Assembly: GCA_948528155.1 (NCBI GenBank)
Contig: CAOSZT010000027.1
Location: 1-19,250 of the forward strand
Length of the DNA stretch: 19,250 bases
Direction: 5' to 3'
Origin: an uncultured Clostridia bacterium
Lineage (GTDB): Bacteria; Bacillota; Clostridia; TANB77; CAG-508
The notes under the pieces are model-generated. The model was given only the letters and a program-made list of their open reading frames with translations. It did not search any database and was not told the origin of the DNA. The translations under genes were made by a program, and so were the position numbers. Each line of letters starts with the position of its first letter. Position 1 is the stretch's first letter. Shown here one piece after another: positions 14,768-19,250 of the stretch.

Positions 14768-15284
14768 ATGCAGTTTATTAAATATTGTATGCTTTTTTTT
14801 GTATTCATAACATCAGCACTGATAGGCAAATACATATCACAAAAATACAAATATAGGTTAGAAGAATTAGAAGAAATGAAAAATTCACTAAACATATTTA
14901 AAACAAAAATAAAATTTACATATGAACCAATACCAGAAATATTCGAAGAAATATCAAAAAATGTAAACACAAATCAAAACATATCAAATCTATTTCGAAA
15001 AGCGAAAGAGAAAATGCAAAATGAAACAACAACAAAAGCATGGGAAGATGCAACAAACGAATTCACAGGAAATCTAAACAATGAGGACAAGCAAGCAATA
15101 AAAACACTATCAAAACTATTACGGAGCAACAGACATAGAAGGGCAACTAAGCCAAATAGAAATCACAGAAAGTTTTTTAGAAGAACAAATAAAACAAGCA
15201 CAAGAAGAAAAAAATAAAAATGAAAAACTATATCAAAAATTAGGAATGACAATAGGATTAGTAATTGTAATTATATTAATATAA
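14768..15284 (+). CDS. spoIIIAB: stage III sporulation protein AB, read through a +1 frame break at CGG
   Basis: SpoIIIAB is a mother-cell membrane protein of the SpoIIIA-SpoIIQ channel, thought to connect the ATPase SpoIIIAA with the rest. ATG 14768 has AAGGAG at 14752-14757. The product has an N-terminal helix (FIKYCMLFFVFITSALIG), a helical cytoplasmic region beginning YRLEELEEMKNSLNIFKTKI, and a final membrane anchor LGMTIGLVIVIILI. The frame breaks at CGG 15122-15124. Frame zero runs to 15217 with a non-homologous arginine-rich tail and no second membrane helix. Skipping C15122 gives LLGATDIEGQLSQIEIT, a family-conserved LG-x-x-D block, and ends at TAA 15282-15284, for 171 residues, the usual SpoIIIAB length. 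Confidence 0.93.
15119..15125 (+). other. +1 frameshift site in spoIIIAB (TTA CGG A)
   Basis: Frame-zero codons TTA CGG AGC become TTA GGA GCA when C15122 is skipped, restoring Leu-Gly-Ala of the conserved LLGATD motif. No Shine-Dalgarno-like stimulator is seen just upstream. Confidence 0.8.
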
Positions 15285-15325
15285 AACATAAATATGTCAT
15301 GTGGGACATGAGAAAGGAAGAGAAA

Positions 15326-15520
15326 ATGAGCATAGATTTATTATTTAAAATAGCTGCAATAGGAATATTAGTCGCTGTGTTATATCAAGTGTTAGTAAGA
15401 GCTGGGAGAGAAGATCAAGCAATGATGACAACACTTGCAGGTTTAGTGATTGTTTTAACAATGGTAATAAAAGAAATAAGTGGTCTATTTGATACAGTTA
15501 GAACTTTATTCAATTTGTAA
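15326..15520 (+). CDS. spoIIIAC: stage III sporulation protein AC
   Basis: A 64-residue membrane protein with two helices, MSIDLLFKIAAIGILVAVLY and GLVIVLTMVIKEISGLF, and the conserved AGREDQAMMTTLAG loop between them. Size and pattern fit SpoIIIAC, a small subunit thought to work with SpoIIIAD and SpoIIIAE in the channel export apparatus. The ATG at 15326 has AAGGAAG at 15314-15320; an upstream in-frame ATG at 15299 lacks a site and adds an atypical charged leader. Confidence 0.93.
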   Translation: MSIDLLFKIAAIGILVAVLYQVLVRAGREDQAMMTTLAGLVIVLTMVIKEISGLFDTVRTLFNL

Positions 15521-15536
15521 GGAGTTGATTGAGTTA

Positions 15537-15923
15537 ATGGAAATTATAAAAATAATTGGAATTGCATTAATAGCATTAATAATAATAATAATGCTAAAAC
15601 AATATAGACCAGAATATGCAATATTTGTAAGTTTATTAACAGGTGCATTAATACTTCTTTTGGTAATGGACAAGCTAACTGGAATAATAAACTTAATACA
15701 ATCTATACAAGACAAATTCTCTATAAATACACAATTTATAGCTTTATTAATAAAAATAACAGGAATAGCATTTCTTTCAGAATTTGCTGTAAGTATTTGT
15801 AAAGATTCTGGCGAAGCTGCAATTGCAAGCAAAATAGAATTGGGAAGCAAAATAATAATTATTTCAATGTCAGTTCCAATAATATCAAGTTTATTAGAAA
15901 TTATATTAAAAATTTTGCCATAA
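15537..15923 (+). CDS. spoIIIAD: stage III sporulation protein AD
   Basis: A 128-residue, almost wholly hydrophobic protein with four membrane segments and the family block ITGIAFLSEFAVSICKDSGEAAIASKIELGSK near residues 72-103. Its length is the usual one for SpoIIIAD. The ATG at 15537 is 12 bases after AAGGAG (15519-15524), a slightly long spacing; the AAG GAG overlaps the spoIIIAC stop, indicating coupled translation. It is expected to form part of the mother-cell membrane export gate with SpoIIIAE. Confidence 0.94.
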   Translation: MEIIKIIGIALIALIIIIMLKQYRPEYAIFVSLLTGALILLLVMDKLTGIINLIQSIQDKFSINTQFIALLIKITGIAFLSEFAVSICKDSGEAAIASKIELGSKIIIISMSVPIISSLLEIILKILP

Positions 15924-15943
15924 AAAAACAGGAGGTAAAAGAA

Positions 15944-15949
15944 ATGTGA
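15944..15949 (+). promoter_or_regulatory. start-stop pair ATGTGA overlapping the spoIIIAE GTG start
   Basis: AGGAGG (15930-15935) is eight bases from ATG 15944-15946, but the next codon is TGA. The spoIIIAE frame needs the overlapping GTG at 15946-15948. The result is a minimal one-codon ORF over the real start. Confidence 0.6.
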
Positions 15950-17124
15950 AAAAACAAAAGAAAATTATAATAATATTAATAATTGCAATAACTATAATTT
16001 TAACATTAAATATATCAAAAAGTGTAAGTATAAATAGTAATGATATAGACAAAGATACAATAACAACACAATCAGAAACATTTGGAATAAACTCATTTAT
16101 AGAAAATTCTAAGCAATACAGTGGAGAGTTTTTTAATAATATTGACATAAATGAAATATTAAATTCAGCTATAAAAGGAGAAATTGATAATTCAAACTTA
16201 TATAAAAAAGTATTAAACTTACTAGGAGTGGAAGTTCAAAAAGGAGTAAAAAGCCTAATAAGCATATTAGCAATTATAATAATACATAGTATTTTAAAAT
16301 CAATAAGTGAAAACTTAGAAAATGATAATATATCAAAATTAATATATTATGTTCAGTACATAGCAATAGTAACAATAATAATGAGTAATTTTTCTGATAT
16401 TATAAATTTAGTAAAAGAAACAACAATTAATTTAGTAGGATTTATGAACACACTAATCCCAATTTTAGTTTCATTAATGTTATATACAGGCAGTATAACT
16501 ACAACAAGTATTTTAGAGCCAATTATATTGTTTATGATAAATTTTATAGGAAATCTAGTACAAAGTGTTTTAATTCCAATAATATTAATAATTACAGTAA
16601 TAAGTATAATATCAAAAATATCTGATAGAGTACAAGTGGAAAAAATAGCAAAGTTCCTAAAATCAAGTACTATATGGTTTCTAGGATTAGTTTTAATGAT
16701 ATTTGTAAGCATAGTATCTTTAGAGGGAACATTAGCAAGCTCTATAGATGGAATAACTGCCAAAACTGCTAAAACGATTGTAAGTACAGCTATACCAGTT
16801 GTTGGAAAAATTTTAGGAGATATTGTAGACAGTGTTTTAGGATGTGGCTTAATTTTAAAAAATGCAGTTGGTTTTTTAGGTGTAATAATTATTATTGGCA
16901 TTTGTATTTTACCAATATTAAAACTATCAGTTTTAATAATAACATATAAATTAGTTGCAAGTGTTAGTGAAGTTATTGCAGACACTAAAATTGTAAAACT
17001 AATAGAACAAATAGCAGATGTATTTAAAATATTACTCGGAATTTTAACTGCTATTTCTTTTATGGTTATTATTGGAACAACATTATTAATAAAAATGTCT
17101 AATTCGGGGATGATGTTTAGATGA
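15946..17124 (+). CDS. spoIIIAE: stage III sporulation protein AE
   Basis: A 392-residue multi-pass protein. It begins with a basic, hydrophobic signal-like segment (KKQKKIIIILIIAITIILT), has a loop region with an amphipathic stretch (to about residue 90) and then eight or so membrane helices. Conserved family blocks include LLGVEVQKGVKSLISILAI, KETTINLVGFMNTLIPILVSL and the segment ending VIGTTLLIKMSNSGMMFR. SpoIIIAE is the large export-gate component of the channel. The start is GTG at 15946, as the ATG two bases earlier is followed at once by TGA. Its stop codon overlaps the spoIIIAF start (ATGA at 17121). Confidence 0.94.
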   Translation: MKKQKKIIIILIIAITIILTLNISKSVSINSNDIDKDTITTQSETFGINSFIENSKQYSGEFFNNIDINEILNSAIKGEIDNSNLYKKVLNLLGVEVQKGVKSLISILAIIIIHSILKSISENLENDNISKLIYYVQYIAIVTIIMSNFSDIINLVKETTINLVGFMNTLIPILVSLMLYTGSITTTSILEPIILFMINFIGNLVQSVLIPIILIITVISIISKISDRVQVEKIAKFLKSSTIWFLGLVLMIFVSIVSLEGTLASSIDGITAKTAKTIVSTAIPVVGKILGDIVDSVLGCGLILKNAVGFLGVIIIIGICILPILKLSVLIITYKLVASVSEVIADTKIVKLIEQIADVFKILLGILTAISFMVIIGTTLLIKMSNSGMMFR

Positions 17125-17777
17125 TAAATTTTTTAAATTCTTGGGTAAAAAATTTAGCCTTAGCTTTAATTATTGTTTCAATTTTAGAAATGATAATTCC
17201 AAATAATAAAACAAAAAAATATGTAAAAATGATAATGGGATTATATATATTATTTAGTATAATATCACCATTTATGGAAAATAGTAAGATATTTAATTTA
17301 GATAACTTAAACTTAGAATTTGGGCTAGAAAATATGCAAGAAACTTCAAATATGAGGGAAGAAGTAGATCAAACTTCTATGGATAATAGATTAAACCAGA
17401 TATATAAAGAACAATTAGAAAAAGATATTATAAAAAAAATTAAAGAACAAGGATATGAACTTGAAGATTGTAAAGTTATAGCACATATTTCTCAAGAAGA
17501 TAGTGGAATTGAAAATATTACTTTAAAAGTTAAATCAAAAATTAATGAAAATGAAGAAGAAGGAGATGGTAGAAGTCAAACAGGTATAATGGAAAATAAA
17601 ATTGTAGAAGAAATACAAAAAATTCAAAAAGTAGAAATTAGTATTTCTGGAAAAGAACAAGAAAAAAGTAGTAATGAAGAAGAAAAATCTAACATAACAA
17701 AAACAGACATAAAAATAATAAAAAAATTTTTAATTAAAGAATATGGGGTGAATGAGCAGTGTTTAAAGATAAGTTAA
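17121..17777 (+). CDS. spoIIIAF: stage III sporulation protein AF
   Basis: A 218-residue protein with two N-terminal membrane helices (about 10-26 and 36-50, with MIMGLYILFSIISPF) and a soluble ring-building-motif-type domain containing LEKDIIKKIKEQGYELEDCKVIAHI and ending NEQCLKIS. This is the SpoIIIAF architecture; the soluble domain is thought to form a ring in the intermembrane space. ATG overlaps the spoIIIAE stop by four bases. The last 19 bases overlap spoIIIAG. Confidence 0.92.
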   Translation: MINFLNSWVKNLALALIIVSILEMIIPNNKTKKYVKMIMGLYILFSIISPFMENSKIFNLDNLNLEFGLENMQETSNMREEVDQTSMDNRLNQIYKEQLEKDIIKKIKEQGYELEDCKVIAHISQEDSGIENITLKVKSKINENEEEGDGRSQTGIMENKIVEEIQKIQKVEISISGKEQEKSSNEEEKSNITKTDIKIIKKFLIKEYGVNEQCLKIS

Positions 17778-18427
17778 AATCAATAATTATAAAAAAAGAA
17801 AATTCCGAAAGTCCTGGAACAGAAGGAATTAATGGTAATAATAAAAGAAAAATAGAAAATTTAGTATTTTTAATAATCATTTTAATTGTTACAGTAGTTA
17901 TAATAAATTACATATGGAACGGAAACAAAAACTCAGGCAAAACGCTTACAAACTCAGCAGGAAAACAATTGGCTACAACTCAAAATAGCCAAACACAAAA
18001 TCAAAGCCAAACAAAAATACAAAATGAGACAGAAACAACAAATAATTTAGAACAGAGACTAGAATATATACTCAGTAATATAAGTGGAGTAGGAGAAGTA
18101 AAAGTTTTTATAAATTATTCAGAATCAAGTGAAACAGTTGCAATGTACAATGAGAATTCAAAAACTAGTGTAACAGAAGAAACAGACACCTCTGGAGGAA
18201 TAAGAAAAGTAGAAGAAAGCAATTCTCAAAAGGATATAGTTTATCAAGAGAATAATGGAAGCAAAGTACCAATTGTACAGAAAACTGTTGAACCTAAAAT
18301 AGAAGGAGCTATTATTACAGCAAAAGGAGCAGGAAACATTAATATAAAAACAAGTATTATTCAAGCAGTTGAAGCAGCCACAGGGCTTGCCACACATAAA
18401 ATTCAAGTTTTTGAAATGACAAAATAA
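17759..18427 (+). CDS. spoIIIAG: stage III sporulation protein AG
   Basis: A 222-residue protein with one membrane helix (about residues 35-55, NLVFLIIILIVTVVIINYIW), a Gln/Asn/Thr-rich linker, and a soluble C-terminal domain: LEQRLEYILSNISGVGEVKV, a beta-rich insert with SETVAMYNENSK, and GAIITAKGAGNINIK through HKIQVFEM. SpoIIIAG forms the large ring of the channel in the space between the membranes. The start is GTG at 17759, with GGGGTG at 17745-17750 inside spoIIIAF. One ACGG occurs (asn-gly) but not in CGG phase. Good match in length to the family. Confidence 0.94.
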   Translation: MFKDKLKSIIIKKENSESPGTEGINGNNKRKIENLVFLIIILIVTVVIINYIWNGNKNSGKTLTNSAGKQLATTQNSQTQNQSQTKIQNETETTNNLEQRLEYILSNISGVGEVKVFINYSESSETVAMYNENSKTSVTEETDTSGGIRKVEESNSQKDIVYQENNGSKVPIVQKTVEPKIEGAIITAKGAGNINIKTSIIQAVEAATGLATHKIQVFEMTK

Positions 18428-18466
18428 GTTAATTAAAATATATAAGTTAGAAAGGAAGTTTTTATT

Positions 18467-19183
18467 ATGAAATTTGTTAAAAAAAATCAAGTTATTATTT
18501 ATGTTATTGCATTAATGTTAGTTGTAGCAGGATATCTAAATTTTACAGCCACAAATGATTTAAGTACTGCTGTTCAAATAAGTAGTAGTGAAGAAGAACT
18601 AGCGAAAACTGGAAATATTGGAGACGCACAATTAGTTAGTAGTAATATAGTTGATAATAATTCTATAAATGATGTTTCTGCTAATACTAATAATGAGGTT
18701 AATAAAAACAATGTTGAAAGTAGTGAAAATACCAATGAAAATAATTCAGAAAATAAAAGTGATAACAAAAATGAATTAACAAATAATACAAATACTAAAA
18801 ATGAAACTATAACAACAAGTAATACTAATAAAGATAGATCAGATTATTTTACAACTTCTAAGCTAGAAAGAGAAACAATGTATTCACAAATGCTTGCATC
18901 TTATGAAAATATTTTAAATAGTAATAATTCTTTAGAAACTCAAAGACAATCAGCCACTGAAGAGATTACAAAAATAAATAAGGTTAAAAATAGTATTATG
19001 ATTTGCGAGAATTTGATTAAAACAAAAGGTTTTGAAGAAGCTATTGTTTTTGTTAATGGAAATAGTGTAAGTGTTATTGTTGATGATGAACAGTTAAGTA
19101 CTGAAAAAGTTGCACAGATTCAAAATATTATATCTAGAGAATTAAATACAAAAGTAGAAGATATACATATTTCAAGCAAATAG
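18467..19183 (+). CDS. spoIIIAH: stage III sporulation protein AH
   Basis: A 238-residue protein with a membrane anchor (residues 9-27, VIIYVIALMLVVAGYLNF), an asparagine/serine/threonine/glutamate-rich linker (about 60-120) and a C-terminal domain DYFTTSKLERETMYSQMLASYENILN... ending KVEDIHISSK. This is SpoIIIAH, the YscJ-like protein that binds forespore SpoIIQ across the intermembrane space. It is preceded by an AAAGGAAG site and by a 39-base gap after spoIIIAG. It is the last spoIIIA gene; no terminator is seen before the G-rich tail at 19184. Confidence 0.94.
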   Translation: MKFVKKNQVIIYVIALMLVVAGYLNFTATNDLSTAVQISSSEEELAKTGNIGDAQLVSSNIVDNNSINDVSANTNNEVNKNNVESSENTNENNSENKSDNKNELTNNTNTKNETITTSNTNKDRSDYFTTSKLERETMYSQMLASYENILNSNNSLETQRQSATEEITKINKVKNSIMICENLIKTKGFEEAIVFVNGNSVSVIVDDEQLSTEKVAQIQNIISRELNTKVEDIHISSK

Positions 19184-19250
19184 AAGCGGGAAAACGGGAA
19201 ATGGGGACGTTCTTAAAAATTCCTAAATGATGGGAAAGAGAGACACTCCT
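19184..19250. other. G-rich tail, possible REP/IS200-type element edge
   Basis: The last 67 bases change sharply to purine-rich, G-rich sequence with three spaced blocks (AGCGGGAAAACGGGAAATGGG, GGGGACGTTC, GATGGGAAAGAGAGACACTCC). GGGGACGTTC-type blocks often flank RAYT or IS200/IS605-like transposase genes in Firmicutes. It is cut by the window end, so the identity is not confirmed. Confidence 0.35.

Noticed and set aside
1..19250. tRNA genes, rRNA genes, CRISPR arrays or T-box/riboswitch leaders
   Set aside because: I looked for cloverleaf ends, regularly spaced repeats and conserved leader motifs and found none I could support.

Overview
The window is very AT-rich. Its arginine codons are almost all AGA, its ribosome-binding sites are strong AGGAGG types, and its promoters match the sigma-A consensus. 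The last 4.5 kb is a spoIIIA sporulation operon. Together these point to an endospore-forming, low-GC Clostridia-type Firmicute, probably uncultured. I cannot name the species.

Layout: (1) 1-1830: a TVP38/TMEM64-type membrane protein, ribosomal protein L32 (rpmF) with its own promoter and terminator, and a DUF308 membrane protein. (2) 1921-6420: a miaB - 38-aa ORF - mutS - 56-aa membrane ORF cluster closed by a terminator; mutL is not next to mutS. (3) 6580-8120: accessory DNA with an Rpn/PD-(D/E)XK 'recombination-promoting nuclease' carrying a 12-bp tandem repeat, and a truncated DDE transposase between palindromes. (4) 8200-9350: a secreted SleB-like cell-wall hydrolase behind operator-like palindromes, then a 150-bp imperfect palindrome. 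(5) 9368-12410: a NatA/NatB-like ABC exporter and two small unknown proteins with their own promoters and terminators. (6) 12409-14441 (minus): uvrB. (7) 14728-19183: spoIIIAB to spoIIIAH. spoIIIAA is not upstream of spoIIIAB; a decayed MazG-like scrap lies there instead. (8) 19184-19250: a short G-rich tail that may be the edge of a REP-type mobile element.

Main discovery candidate: three unrelated conserved genes, miaB, uvrB and spoIIIAB, each contain one +1 frame break. All three breaks are the same: an in-frame CGG codon after a codon ending in A, where skipping the C gives GGT or GGA and restores a family-conserved glycine and the rest of the protein. By eye I find only five in-frame CGG codons in the window, and three are exactly at these breaks. 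CGG is absent from the other well-conserved genes (mutS, natA/natB, the other spoIIIA genes, the rest of uvrB). Random mutation does not explain this easily. Possible explanations are +1 frameshifting at a poorly decoded or unassigned CGG codon, a quadruplet-reading glycine tRNA, or a systematic insertion artefact. The two other in-frame CGG codons (codon 3 of the SleB-like gene, codon 18 of a small unknown ORF) are the natural controls.

How the genes work together: SpoIIIAB-AH build the mother-cell side of the channel joining mother cell and forespore, and the SleB-like hydrolase may act on the spore or cell wall. MutS and UvrB serve DNA repair, and MiaB modifies tRNAs. If CGG frameshifting is real, output of full-length UvrB, MiaB and SpoIIIAB would depend on it.
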